A stretch of DNA of 52,828 bases from assembly GCA_030576275.1 (NCBI GenBank), contig JALIBN010000010.1, positions 1 to 52,828 of the forward strand. The letters run 5' to 3'. How positions within the stretch are numbered: the first letter of the stretch is position 1; each line of letters opens with the position of its first letter. A program made the position numbers and the translations under genes. Shown here one piece after another: positions 44,927-52,828 of the stretch. This DNA comes from Pseudomonadota bacterium. GTDB lineage: Bacteria; Pseudomonadota; Gammaproteobacteria; Nitrosococcales; Methylophagaceae. A model generated the notes under the pieces. That model was not told where the DNA came from and did not search any database. It saw only the letters and a program-made list of their open reading frames with translations.

Positions 44927-46007
44927 GGTGATACTCTCTTTTTACACGTTCGTTTAATTGGCATAATAATTCGTAGGAAATGGTATTCGCTTGAGTTGCC
45001 ATATCATCGACAGTCAATAATTCACTGCCCCACATAATGACTGCATCACCGACAGTAACATCACTTAAATTTGCTAAATCAATAGCGATCATATCCATCG
45101 AAACTCTACCTACTATCGGTACTCTTTGATTGTTAATCAATACCGAGCCAACATTCGACAAATGCCGACTATATCCATCACCATAGCCAATACTTACAAT
45201 GCCTATTCGGCCTGGTTTTTCTGCGATCCAACTGCCTCCATAGCCTACGTTATCGCCCACGTTTAATGGTTGTATTGCGATTAGTTCTGAGGTTAACTGC
45301 ATCACAGGTTTTAAGTCTAGATCTTGTGCTGTTTTGTCTGTAAATGGTGTGGCACCATAAAGCATTAAGCCTGGACGCACCCAATCACCATGACTCGCTG
45401 CAAATGAAAATATTGCTGCTGAATTTGCCATACTGGTTTTTAAACCATACTGGTCAGCACATTCCATTAGCTTATCTAATTGTTGTTGATTCCTTGCGTC
45501 ACCTACTAAGTCAGAATTGGCAAAATGACTCATCAAGCCTATCTCGCCCAGTATATTCGGGCTAGCGGTTAAAATTTGCAAAGCATCATCAATCTCGTCG
45601 GCGCTCAATCCTAAGCGATGCATACCAGTTTCAACCATCAACCAACAAAAGTTTAAGGGTTTAGATAGTTGTACTGTGGCGATTAATTGCAGTTGTGATG
45701 GATGATGAAAGACTATCGATAAATCATTCTCGGCTGCGGCCTGTAAATCGGCGACAGAGCTCACTCCTTCTAGAAGAACGATCGGTTGTTGAATTCCGCC
45801 AGCGCGTAAGATAAGACCTTCAGATAATCTAGCCACGGCAAACGCATCACTATCGTGAAGTGCTTGTGCAACTTGGATCGCACCATGACCATAGGCATCA
45901 GCTTTTATAGCTGACATAATTTTACTATTTGGAGCCAGTTGTTTTACACGCTCAAAGTTATGCTGCAGCGCGGCTAAATTGATATGGGCTACAGGATCGG
46001 ACGACAC
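44919..46007 (-). CDS. alr: Alanine racemase
   Basis: PLP enzyme supplying D-alanine for Ddl and MurF. 362 residues. The PLP Lys is at about residue 35 in SAIKADAYGHG; GIVSIGYGDGY contains the catalytic Tyr, and VGRVSMDMIAIDL, WGSELLTVDD and YELLCQLNERVKREY complete the fold. Starts 2 bases after the dnaB stop and overlaps radA. dnaB-alr(-radA) clustering is common in gammaproteobacteria. Confidence 0.97.
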   Translation of the reverse strand: MSSDPVAHINLAALQHNFERVKQLAPNSKIMSAIKADAYGHGAIQVAQALHDSDAFAVARLSEGLILRAGGIQQPIVLLEGVSSVADLQAAAENDLSIVFHHPSQLQLIATVQLSKPLNFCWLMVETGMHRLGLSADEIDDALQILTASPNILGEIGLMSHFANSDLVGDARNQQQLDKLMECADQYGLKTSMANSAAIFSFAASHGDWVRPGLMLYGATPFTDKTAQDLDLKPVMQLTSELIAIQPLNVGDNVGYGGSWIAEKPGRIGIVSIGYGDGYSRHLSNVGSVLINNQRVPIVGRVSMDMIAIDLANLSDVTVGDAVIMWGSELLTVDDMATQANTISYELLCQLNERVKREYHHG

Positions 46008-46009
46008 AA

Positions 46010-47422
46010 TTAATGCTCACCATAATCATCATAGTTTTGATATGCAAAGTTCTCAAAACGGGTGTATTTACCTTGGAAAGTCAGCGCGACAGTACCAATC
46101 GGGCCATTACGTTGTTTACTAATAATTATTTCTGCCTTGCCTTTATCAGTTGAATCTTCGTTATAAACTTCATCACGATAGATAAAGACAATCAAATCCG
46201 CATCTTGCTCAATCGCACCAGACTCTCGTAAATCCGACATGATTGGGCGTTTATTGGGCCGTTGCTCGAGACTTCGATTAAGCTGAGATAAGGCAATCAC
46301 TGGAACCGACAGCTCTTTTGCTAAAGCTTTTAGTGATCGAGATATTTCTGATACCTCTGTAGTTCTATTTTCACCCGCTTTACCACTACCTTGCATCAAC
46401 TGAATATAATCGATCACGATTAAGCTAAGGCCATGTTCGCGTTTCAAACGTCGGGCACGTGCTCGTAACTCGGTTACTGACAATGCCGGCGTATCATCAA
46501 TAAATAAAGGGGCTTCATTTAATAACGCAATGGCAGAAGTTAAGCGCGGCCAATCATCATCATTCAAACGTCCCGTGCGCAGACGGTGTTGATCTATTTG
46601 ACCGAGTGATGACAACATCCTCATTGCGAGGGCATCTGCAGGCATTTCCATACTAAATACAGCAACGGGTTGTTTGCTTTTTATCGCGGCATTCTCAGCC
46701 AAGTTCATCGCAAAGGTAGTTTTACCCATGGATGGTCGGCCAGCAACGATGACTAAGTCGGCAGGCTGTAAACCAGATGTTTGCATATCAAAATCGGTAA
46801 AGCCCGTTGAAAGACCGGTTATCGGGCTATCATTTTCAAATAAAGTATCAATCCGATCAACGACTTTACTCAGTACTTCTTTAACTTGAATAAAACCGCC
46901 ACTTCTTTTTGCACCTTTTTCTGCAATTTCAAATACTTGACGCTCAGCTTGGTCCAGCATTTGTTCGCTACTACGGCCTTCAGGATTAAATGCATCATTA
47001 GAAATATTGGTGCCAATAGCGATAAGTTGGCGGAGGATTGAACGCTCACGCACAATTGACGCATAAGCCACAATATTGGCCGCACTCGGCGTATTGCGAG
47101 CTAACATGCCCAGATAAGCTAATTGACCGACCTGATCAAGTTCACCACGGGTATCATGCCATTCAGCTAGGGTGATTACGTCAACAGGGTGTGATTTTTC
47201 AAATAATGCAGCAATACCACGAAAAATAAGCTGATGATCACGGCGATAGAAATCATGATCGACTAATAAGTCGGCCACTTTCTCCCAACTACTATTATCA
47301 AGCATGAGGCCGCCCAGCACAGATTGCTCGGCTTCAATGGAATGAGGCGGGACCTTGAGTGCTTGTGTAGCCATATCCGTATAGGATTCAGGATAGTTTA
47401 AATCATCATCCACAGCAGTCAC
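46010..47422 (-). CDS. dnaB: Replicative DNA helicase DnaB
   Basis: Hexameric fork helicase, the likely client of the DciA protein encoded in the same window. 470 residues: N-terminal domain starting at LKVPPHSIEAEQSVLGGLMLDN, linker, and RecA-like C-terminal domain with Walker A GRPSMGKTT, the SLIVIDYIQLMQG Walker B region, SQLNRSLEQRPNKRP, and DLRESGAIEQDADLI. The start is unsure: the reported one is a GTG at 47422; a second GTG three codons later, or the ATG at 47374 (MATQALKVPPHS), are alternatives. No intein. Confidence 0.97.
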   Translation of the reverse strand: MTAVDDDLNYPESYTDMATQALKVPPHSIEAEQSVLGGLMLDNSSWEKVADLLVDHDFYRRDHQLIFRGIAALFEKSHPVDVITLAEWHDTRGELDQVGQLAYLGMLARNTPSAANIVAYASIVRERSILRQLIAIGTNISNDAFNPEGRSSEQMLDQAERQVFEIAEKGAKRSGGFIQVKEVLSKVVDRIDTLFENDSPITGLSTGFTDFDMQTSGLQPADLVIVAGRPSMGKTTFAMNLAENAAIKSKQPVAVFSMEMPADALAMRMLSSLGQIDQHRLRTGRLNDDDWPRLTSAIALLNEAPLFIDDTPALSVTELRARARRLKREHGLSLIVIDYIQLMQGSGKAGENRTTEVSEISRSLKALAKELSVPVIALSQLNRSLEQRPNKRPIMSDLRESGAIEQDADLIVFIYRDEVYNEDSTDKGKAEIIISKQRNGPIGTVALTFQGKYTRFENFAYQNYDDYGEH

Positions 47423-47492
47423 CCAGTCGTGTTTACCTACATTATTTTTAGACAGTTAAACCACGTAAATCATGGCCTAACTAAAATTAGGT

Positions 47493-47521
47493 AATGGAGC
47501 CGAGATTAACTCGGCTCCATT
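47493..47521. terminator. Hairpin terminator after rplI
   Basis: AATGGAGCCGAG (47493-47504) and CTCGGCTCCATT (47510-47521) form a perfect 12-base-pair stem with loop ATTAA. It lies 21 bases beyond the rplI stop on the minus strand and before dnaB, so it probably ends the ribosomal protein operon. On the minus strand ACCTAATTTTAG follows, a weak T-tract. Confidence 0.8.
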
Positions 47522-47541
47522 GTTCTTACATTCTTACTTTT

Positions 47542-48093
47542 TTATGCTTCGTTTTCTTGAGCTCTTGCAATTGCTTCAGCTTCTTCCAAAGCTTTTGCTC
47601 TTGCTTTGTTAGCATCTTCAGCTTCTGCTTGTGCTTGCAGTTGAGCTTCAGATGTAACATTTACTCTAATGATAGCAATTACATCAGCATGCAGTTGAAT
47701 AGTAATATCGTATTCACCTGTATGACGTAATGGACCTTCAGGAAGGCGTACTTCATTACGGTCGATATCAGCACCAGCGGCATTCAATACATCAGTAATA
47801 TCAGATGCACCAACTGAACCAAACAACTTACCTTCGATACCTGCATTAGCCATGATATTTACATCACCAGCTTTTATCAGTTTAGCTTTACGTACTTCAG
47901 CTTCACCTTGCAATTTAGCGGCGGCGGCTTCAAGATCTGCACGACGCGCTTCAAAGATTTCTCTGTTGCGTTTGTTTGCAGATAAAGCTTTACCTTTAGG
48001 TACTAAGAAATTACGTCCAAAGCCAGCTTTAACTGAAACTTCATCACCTAGGTTTCCAAGCTTCTGCATTTTTTCTAGCAAAATTACTTGCAT
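47542..48093 (-). CDS. rplI: 50S ribosomal protein L9 with C-terminal extension
   Basis: Large-subunit protein with two RNA-binding domains joined by a long helix. MQVILLEKMQKLGNLGDEVSVKAGFGRNFLVP is the hallmark N-terminus, and EGKLFGSVGASDI opens the C-terminal domain. The family normally ends near residue 149, here at INVTSE-like sequence (about VNVTSE); this protein goes on for 34 more residues rich in Ala and Glu, with Lys and Arg, predicted helical. Last gene of the rpsF-rpsR-DUF2232-rplI operon and followed by a strong hairpin. Confidence 0.97.
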   Translation of the reverse strand: MQVILLEKMQKLGNLGDEVSVKAGFGRNFLVPKGKALSANKRNREIFEARRADLEAAAAKLQGEAEVRKAKLIKAGDVNIMANAGIEGKLFGSVGASDITDVLNAAGADIDRNEVRLPEGPLRHTGEYDITIQLHADVIAIIRVNVTSEAQLQAQAEAEDANKARAKALEEAEAIARAQENEA

Positions 48094-48133
48094 CGTTCTA
48101 CCCTCATTCGCAGTGAAACACTGCTCTTTAAAG

Positions 48134-49051
48134 TCACTCGTCGCTTTCTATTGAAAGTCGACGAAAATTAAACCACTGTTCCAAAACACCTATTAGTGTG
48201 AGTAACACCGCCATCTGCGGCATCATCACAAGCAGTAACACATATACGGCTACCAACCAAAATGACTGTCTTTGTTGTTGTTTGACAATGGCATGTACCA
48301 CTGACAATCCTTGCAATGTAAATACAACCAACAGCACAGGCAAACATGCTCGCAATATTGCCACACTATCACCCAAAGGCAATGCCGTCACCACCATCAT
48401 GACGATAGTCAATATCGCTACAGACTTACCAAGTTTAAGCTGTTGAAACTCACTTGCAAAACCACCAGGATTATACAACTTAGCTTGCCATGACCGTCCA
48501 ATCAACAAACCCAACATAATATTGAGACTCAAACCTGCGGCCATCAAACCGGTCATCATGCCTGATAAATTCAATACTATCGCTTGCGTTTGTGCTTGAT
48601 CAAACTGCCAACCCGGCTGCTGAGCTAAGGTTTCTGCAAGTGGCTCAATTATCTGCTGCCACCACAAAACGGGATCTGGTAATACTAAATAAGTACCCAA
48701 TACGACCACGATGCCTAAGCCTGTCGTAGCTAATAAACTCATAGCCAACGACCGTGTATAACCCAATACCCAACTAGCGCCAAATATTGGCAACCAACTT
48801 GATATTAAAAACAATCCAGAGATAAAGATCTTATCTAGTAACAGCCCAGCTAATAATGTAACTAATGCTGTAGTTGCTACAATGACCTTCACTCCTTCTT
48901 TTGGCCCCATACGTAAAGTACATAGGACAATAACCCCACTCGCTAAATAGCTAAAGGGCGGTAACATCAAAGCGGCAACCGAAAGTAATGCAATAACACC
49001 AGCAGCTTGCCAGCGACCTCGCATTGTAAATTGTGCAAGACTCTGCAACAT
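48134..49051 (-). CDS. DUF2232 integral membrane protein
   Basis: A 305-residue membrane protein with about eight hydrophobic segments, matching the DUF2232 family (YybS-like), often encoded between rpsR and rplI in gammaproteobacteria. FSYLASGVIVLCTLRMGPKEGVKV and the LSGMMTGLMAAGLSLNIMLGLLIGRSWQAKLYNPGGF region are typical. No catalytic motif is evident and no function is known. It sits in a ribosomal protein operon, so it is expected to be well expressed. Confidence 0.85.
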   Translation of the reverse strand: MLQSLAQFTMRGRWQAAGVIALLSVAALMLPPFSYLASGVIVLCTLRMGPKEGVKVIVATTALVTLLAGLLLDKIFISGLFLISSWLPIFGASWVLGYTRSLAMSLLATTGLGIVVVLGTYLVLPDPVLWWQQIIEPLAETLAQQPGWQFDQAQTQAIVLNLSGMMTGLMAAGLSLNIMLGLLIGRSWQAKLYNPGGFASEFQQLKLGKSVAILTIVMMVVTALPLGDSVAILRACLPVLLVVFTLQGLSVVHAIVKQQQRQSFWLVAVYVLLLVMMPQMAVLLTLIGVLEQWFNFRRLSIESDE

Positions 49052-49098
49052 TTACTTACGCTTTATTTCGATTCGATGTTTTGGATAACAATACGTTT

Positions 49099-49326
49099 TT
49101 ACTTATGCATGTCACAGTAAGGAATCAACGCTAGGAAACGCGCACGTTTCACACATGTTGAAAGCTGACGTTGGTAACGTGCTTTAGTACCTGTAATACG
49201 ACTAGGAACAATTTTTCCTGTTTCCGTGATGTAATTTTTCAATAAAGTTACATCTTTATAATCGATTTGCTTAACACCTTCAGCGGTGAAGCGACAAAAT
49301 CTTCTACGTCTAAAAAAACGTGCCAT
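49099..49326 (-). CDS. rpsR: 30S ribosomal protein S18
   Basis: 75 residues, standard length. [50 protein letters not shown] is the S18 core (read in pieces: [24 protein letters not shown]), which binds 16S rRNA next to S6. Follows rpsF by 17 bases. Confidence 0.98.
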   Translation of the reverse strand: MARFFRRRRFCRFTAEGVKQIDYKDVTLLKNYITETGKIVPSRITGTKARYQRQLSTCVKRARFLALIPYCDMHK

Positions 49327-49343
49327 TGTATGCTCCTTGGGTT

Positions 49344-49697
49344 TTAAGCGTTATCGCGTCTACGCGGTTTTTCTTCTTCATCTTTACGCATCATTGGAGA
49401 AGGTTCAGTAACCGCTCCATCAGTAGATACGACAAGATTACGAATAACAGCGTCATTGAAACGGAAAGCAGTAGTAACTTCATTCAATTGTTCAATACCA
49501 CATTCCACATTCATTAGAATGTAGTGTGCTTTATGAATTTTATTGATTGGGTAAGCCAATTGACGGCGACCCCAGTCTTCGAAGCGATGCACAACACCAC
49601 CATTGCTTGTTAGGATCTGCTGGTATTTTTCAACCATTGCAGGTACTTGTTCACTCTGATCAGGGTGGACCAGAAACACGATTTCGTAATGTCTCAT
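49344..49697 (-). CDS. rpsF: 30S ribosomal protein S6
   Basis: 117 residues. [20 protein letters not shown], the [23 protein letters not shown] strand, and [12 protein letters not shown] are S6 signatures; the charged tail ([16 protein letters not shown]) resembles the glutamylated tail region of E. coli S6 but lacks a terminal Glu-Glu, so it is probably not a RimK substrate in the same way. First gene of the operon, with GAGGAG before the ATG. Confidence 0.98.
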   Translation of the reverse strand: MRHYEIVFLVHPDQSEQVPAMVEKYQQILTSNGGVVHRFEDWGRRQLAYPINKIHKAHYILMNVECGIEQLNEVTTAFRFNDAVIRNLVVSTDGAVTEPSPMMRKDEEEKPRRRDNA

Positions 49698-49712
49698 AAG
49701 AGCTCCTCACGG

Positions 49713-49740
49713 TTTATACAGCCCCACTTTATCGAGGCAA
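49713..49740 (-). promoter_or_regulatory. Candidate promoter of the rpsF operon
   Basis: Minus strand TTGCCT (49740-49735), 16-base spacer, TATAAA (49718-49713), ending 15 bases before the rpsF ATG. The match is fair at both boxes, but the leader would be very short, so a further upstream promoter is also possible. Confidence 0.5.
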
Positions 49741-49805
49741 GGAGTTTTACCGATGTTTAACTACATCAAAGGCAATCGATAATTTTACGTTATGTTGTTA
49801 CATAT

Positions 49806-50639
49806 TCACAAGTTACGTTGTCGAAATGCTTCAAATAAGCAAACACCCGCCGCCACCGAAACATTCAAACTCTCCGCTCCACCTTGCATAGGGATATACA
49901 TGACATGATCGCAACACTCACGAGTCAAACGTCTAATACCGCGGCCCTCAGCACCCAACACTATAGCTAAAGGACCCTTCAAGTCTGCTTCATAAAGCGT
50001 CACATCACTTTCACCCGATGTGCCTACAACCCAAATACCGCGCTGTTGCAAATCGCGCAAAACCCGCGCTAAATTAGTCACTTGTATAAAGGGTAAACGC
50101 TCAGCGGCACCACTTGATACTTTTAACGCAGTACTCGTTAAACTAGAAGCACGATCTTTAGGCGCAATAACAGCATGGGCTCCAGCGGCTTCAGCTGATC
50201 GCATACAAGCTCCTAAATTATGCGGATCTTGTACGCCATCTAATACCAATAAAAAGGGGTTGCCTTTAAGGTCATCCAGTATTTTATCTAGATCTGTTTC
50301 ATCTAAATCACGCAATGGTGTACAGCGTGCGACACCACCTTGATGCCTAGCATCTGGCGCCATCTCGTCTAGCTGATCACTATCCACTTTGTGAATTGAG
50401 ATATCGTGCGGTTTTGCCGCTTCAACGATCGCCGCGATGCGATCATCATGGCGTTCTTCAGATAACCAAACTTCAGTTACTCGCGTTATAGGCATCTCAA
50501 GTGCAGCCTGTATAGCGTGTAAACCGAAGATTAGATCATTGCGTGATGAATTACTATTACTACGGTCATTACTAGTACTGGCCACTTTGCGGTGTTTGGA
50601 ATGCTTTTGATTCTTGCCCTTCGATGATGGGTTTGACAT
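49806..50639 (-). CDS. rlmB: 23S rRNA (guanosine2251-2'-O)-methyltransferase RlmB
   Basis: SpoU-family ribose methyltransferase. The core starts at about residue 34 (NDLIFGLHAIQAALE) and contains VQDPHNLGACMRSAEAAG, VLGAEGRGIRRLTRECCD and IPMQGGAESLNVSVAAGVCLFEA, the three knot motifs. From the ATG at 50639 the protein has 277 residues, with about 33 Lys/Ser/Asn-rich residues before the core. That ATG overlaps the OmpA-like gene by 68 bases; a GTG at 50585 would reduce the overlap to 14 bases but has no ribosome site. Confidence 0.93.
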   Translation of the reverse strand: MSNPSSKGKNQKHSKHRKVASTSNDRSNSNSSRNDLIFGLHAIQAALEMPITRVTEVWLSEERHDDRIAAIVEAAKPHDISIHKVDSDQLDEMAPDARHQGGVARCTPLRDLDETDLDKILDDLKGNPFLLVLDGVQDPHNLGACMRSAEAAGAHAVIAPKDRASSLTSTALKVSSGAAERLPFIQVTNLARVLRDLQQRGIWVVGTSGESDVTLYEADLKGPLAIVLGAEGRGIRRLTRECCDHVMYIPMQGGAESLNVSVAAGVCLFEAFRQRNL

Positions 50640-51261
50640 ATATTTCTACTCGACGATTTAATTGACGACCTGCTTCAGTATCGTTAGTTGCTCTCGGTTC
50701 CGCTTCACCACGGCCTACTGTCACGAGGCGATCAGAAGGAATACCACGAGAAGCAAAATAATTGACCACTGATGCGGCGCGTTGTTGTGAAAGTTGCATA
50801 TTATAGCTTTCTGAACCGACACTGTCCGTATGACCGACCACATGAACTACGGTATTTGGATATCTTTCTAAAATATCAGACACTTTCATTAAGGTTGGCA
50901 TAAAAGACGACTTTAATGCTGCGCTACCGAAATCAAAAGATATTTCACTTGATACATCAATCTTCAGACTTTCATCTTGTAAACGTTGCACTTCAATATT
51001 ATGTGCAGCTTGTTCAGATGCTAATGCGGCTTCCATCTCTTGTTGTTGGTTATCCATATAATGACCAACACCTGCACCCGCTAGAGCACCTACAGCCGTG
51101 CCAATAAGCAATCCACCTTTATCGTTTTTAATTGAATGGCCCAATAATGCGCCAGCAACAGCACCGACAGCGGCACCTGTTTTAGCTTTTTGATTTGGGT
51201 CATTTGTAGCACAGCCAGCCAAGCTAACACTTATTGCTGCAACTAATAATAATTTTTTCAT
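50572..51261 (-). CDS. OmpA-family lipoprotein with glycine-zipper segment
   Basis: A 229-residue outer-membrane lipoprotein like E. coli YiaD. Signal peptide with lipobox LAGC and Cys17; a glycine-zipper region (about 29-70, GAAVGAVAGALLG and GTAVGALAGAGVG); a helical stretch; and an OmpA peptidoglycan-binding domain (about 105-215) with VVGHTDSVGSESYNMQLSQQRA and NRRVEIYV, containing the Asp and Arg that hold diaminopimelate. AAGGAT precedes the ATG. Its last 22 codons overlap rlmB in another frame. Confidence 0.93.
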   Translation of the reverse strand: MKKLLLVAAISVSLAGCATNDPNQKAKTGAAVGAVAGALLGHSIKNDKGGLLIGTAVGALAGAGVGHYMDNQQQEMEAALASEQAAHNIEVQRLQDESLKIDVSSEISFDFGSAALKSSFMPTLMKVSDILERYPNTVVHVVGHTDSVGSESYNMQLSQQRAASVVNYFASRGIPSDRLVTVGRGEAEPRATNDTEAGRQLNRRVEIYVKPIIEGQESKAFQTPQSGQY

Positions 51262-51346
51262 AACTAATATCCTTTGTTAAATAATAGACCAAGAGACATA
51301 GCCAGATTATACTGCTACACCTACTTGTATTACTGAGTTATATATT

Positions 51347-51862
51347 ATGGAACGTAGCTTCATCCCAATAAACATTGCCCTACTGACGGTGTCCGACACT
51401 CGTACCTTAGATAACGACACATCAGGTAAAGTTCTTCGCGAAGGGTTATTAAGTGCAGGTCATCAACTTGCCGCGCAACAAATTGTCGCAGATGATACCT
51501 ATCAAATTCGTTCAATTATTTCTCAGTGGATTGCCGATCCGGATGTTCATGCAGTCATTACTACGGGCGGTACAGGCTTGACCGGTAGAGATGGTACTCC
51601 AGAAGCCGTGCAAGTATTGCTGGATAAAGAAATTGCCGGCTTTGGCGAATTGTTTCGTCAGATTTCATTTCAAACTATTAAAACATCTACCATCCAATCT
51701 CGAGCAATCGGTGGCGTAGCTAATGGTACTTTCATTTTCTGCCTACCGGGTTCTAGCGGCGCATGTAAAACAGGCTGGAATGATATCCTCAGAGAACAAC
51801 TCGATGCTCGCCATCGTCCCTGTAACTTTATTGATCTTATACCCCGTTTATTAGAAAAATGA
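51347..51862 (+). CDS. moaB: MoaB/MogA-family molybdenum cofactor protein
   Basis: 171 residues, acts in molybdopterin adenylylation. ALLTVSDTRTLDNDTSG, VITTGGTGLTGRDGTPEAV, and FCLPGSSGACKTGWNDIL are the motifs of the MoaB branch (the last one as in MoaB rather than MogA). Divergent from the OmpA-like gene. Overlaps the small thioredoxin-fold gene by 4 bases. Confidence 0.92.
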   Translation: MERSFIPINIALLTVSDTRTLDNDTSGKVLREGLLSAGHQLAAQQIVADDTYQIRSIISQWIADPDVHAVITTGGTGLTGRDGTPEAVQVLLDKEIAGFGELFRQISFQTIKTSTIQSRAIGGVANGTFIFCLPGSSGACKTGWNDILREQLDARHRPCNFIDLIPRLLEK

Positions 51863-52098
51863 CCACGCTTATTCTTTATACCACTGCAGGTTGTCACCTT
51901 TGTGAACTAGCTGATGCCATGTTGCAGACTTTAGCCCGCCAATATCAACTCACTATAATCCCAACTGAAATTGGCGATGATGATCAACTTGTTGAACATT
52001 ATGGCGTGCGTATTCCCGTAGTTAAATTTCCAGATAATACAGATATCGGCTGGCCTTTTGACCAACACGACATCGAAATAAAGCTGACGCAACAGTAA
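51859..52098 (+). CDS. Small glutaredoxin-like (DUF836) protein
   Basis: A 79-residue thioredoxin-fold protein: LILYTTAGCHLCELADAML with the CxxC active site (CHLC), then IPTEIGDDDQLVEHYGVRIPVVKF with the cis-Pro. It fits the short DUF836/YruB-like glutaredoxin group rather than classical Grx. Redox partner unknown. Coupled to moaB by a 4-base ATGA overlap. Confidence 0.88.
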   Translation: MTTLILYTTAGCHLCELADAMLQTLARQYQLTIIPTEIGDDDQLVEHYGVRIPVVKFPDNTDIGWPFDQHDIEIKLTQQ

Positions 52099-52196
52099 TA
52101 TTTCACTCTTTACAACAAAAATATATTCTAGCAAAGGTCAGCATTTATTAAAGCCGTTATACTGTCCTTTTTATTTTCAGTAAGATTTTCTTAACA

Positions 52197-52828
52197 ATGA
52201 CAGTTCAATACATCGATACCGCAGCCGAACTCACGACCTTTTGCCAACAAATTTCCCATATTAAATGGATGACCGTTGATACTGAATTCTTGCGTGAAAA
52301 GACTTACTCACCGCAATTATGTCTGATTCAGGTCGCCACCGAAGATGCGATTGCCTGCATTGATCCCATTGCAATCACTGATTTAGCACCCATTTTAGAC
52401 CTCATCTACAATCCTGATATCGCTGTTGTCTTTCATGCTGCACGTCAAGATCTTGAACTGTTATATCTGATCCGCGATGAACTGCCGACCAATGTCTTTG
52501 ATACTCAACTCGCAGCAACGGTCCTAGGTTATGGCGATCAAATTGGTTATGGCAACCTCGTCAAACTGTGCATCGATGTCGAGTTAGATAAAGCACATTC
52601 ACGCACTGACTGGACTAAACGACCCTTAGATCCTGATCAAATTGACTACGCCGCAGATGATGTCCGTTACTTACGCGATGTATACAAACTGCTCAGCCAA
52701 CAACTTACGGACAAAAAACGTACGCATTGGCTCGATGATGATTTTGCCATTTTGACTAGCATCGACACATACCTAGTAAAGCCCGACACTATGTGGCGAA
52801 AAGTAAAAGGGTTTGGTCGCCTAAAAGG
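52197..52828 (+). CDS. rnd: Ribonuclease D, 3' end cut off by window edge
   Basis: 3'-to-5' exoribonuclease for tRNA maturation. The ATG at 52197 opens a frame that runs off the right edge after about 210 codons of a family of about 370-390. The DEDDy exonuclease residues are all inside the window: WMTVDTEFLRE (Asp, Glu), VVFHAARQDLELLY (Asp), and IDYAADDVRYL (Tyr-x-x-x-Asp). The HRDC domains begin near the break (WRKVKGFGRLK). About 98 bases separate it from the preceding gene. Confidence 0.95.
   Translation, partial: MTVQYIDTAAELTTFCQQISHIKWMTVDTEFLREKTYSPQLCLIQVATEDAIACIDPIAITDLAPILDLIYNPDIAVVFHAARQDLELLYLIRDELPTNVFDTQLAATVLGYGDQIGYGNLVKLCIDVELDKAHSRTDWTKRPLDPDQIDYAADDVRYLRDVYKLLSQQLTDKKRTHWLDDDFAILTSIDTYLVKPDTMWRKVKGFGRLK

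Overview
The window is a stretch of bacterial chromosome, almost entirely vertically inherited housekeeping DNA from an A+T-rich gammaproteobacterium. The evidence is the full division and cell-wall (dcw) cluster with ddl, ftsQ, ftsA, ftsZ and lpxC at its end, followed by the dciA / M23 peptidase / secA / argJ order, plus LpoA, DolP, YraN, LpxC and DUF3549, which together point to a Gram-negative gammaproteobacterium. MurE carries the DNPR motif of meso-diaminopimelate-adding enzymes. I cannot name the genus. I see no tRNA, rRNA operon, CRISPR array, insertion sequence or prophage.

Layout. 1-5.8 kb: partial ung (minus), then a MATE exporter, msrB, a YhbQ-like GIY-YIG protein, the ABC-F ATPase ybiT, and a SYLF lipid-binding protein with an ASCH-domain protein directly behind it. 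5.9-7 kb (minus): a formate/nitrite-type channel followed by a dodecin. 7.1-12.5 kb (plus): a deaD-like RNA helicase with its own promoter, leader hairpin and terminator; a fused SpmA-SpmB-like membrane protein; a prolyl-hydroxylase-like 2-oxoglutarate oxygenase coupled to a peptide deformylase; and a MarC-family membrane protein. 12.5-37.6 kb (minus, except dciA): DUF3549, argJ, secA, M23 peptidase, lpxC, ftsZ, ftsA, ftsQ, ddl, murB, murC, murG, ftsW, murD, mraY, murF, murE, ftsI, ftsL, rsmH, mraZ. The 13 junctions from rsmH to ftsA all overlap by 1-8 bases. The cluster starts from a near-consensus promoter followed by a three-copy MraZ operator.

37.6-38.8 kb has no intact protein gene. It holds a dead EAL-domain (cyclic-di-GMP phosphodiesterase) fragment and the RNase P RNA gene rnpB (minus), which precedes mraZ as in many relatives. 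38.8-43.5 kb: rsmI (minus), lpoA, yraN and dolP (plus), hemJ (minus) and a PilZ protein (plus). 43.5-49.7 kb (minus): radA, alr, dnaB, then the ribosomal operon rpsF-rpsR-DUF2232-rplI. 49.8-52.8 kb: an OmpA-family lipoprotein overlapping rlmB (minus), then moaB, a glutaredoxin-like protein and a partial rnd (plus).

No undescribed multi-gene system is evident. The most unusual items are: the oxygenase at 10383, whose first 137 residues are four diverged tandem copies of a 34-residue unit, the last fused to the enzyme; the EAL pseudogene between mraZ and rnpB; the 68-base out-of-phase overlap of the OmpA-like gene and rlmB; the 34-residue Ala/Glu-rich tail on ribosomal protein L9; and a probable TTG start of ybiT whose apparent upstream ATG lies inside a -10 promoter box.
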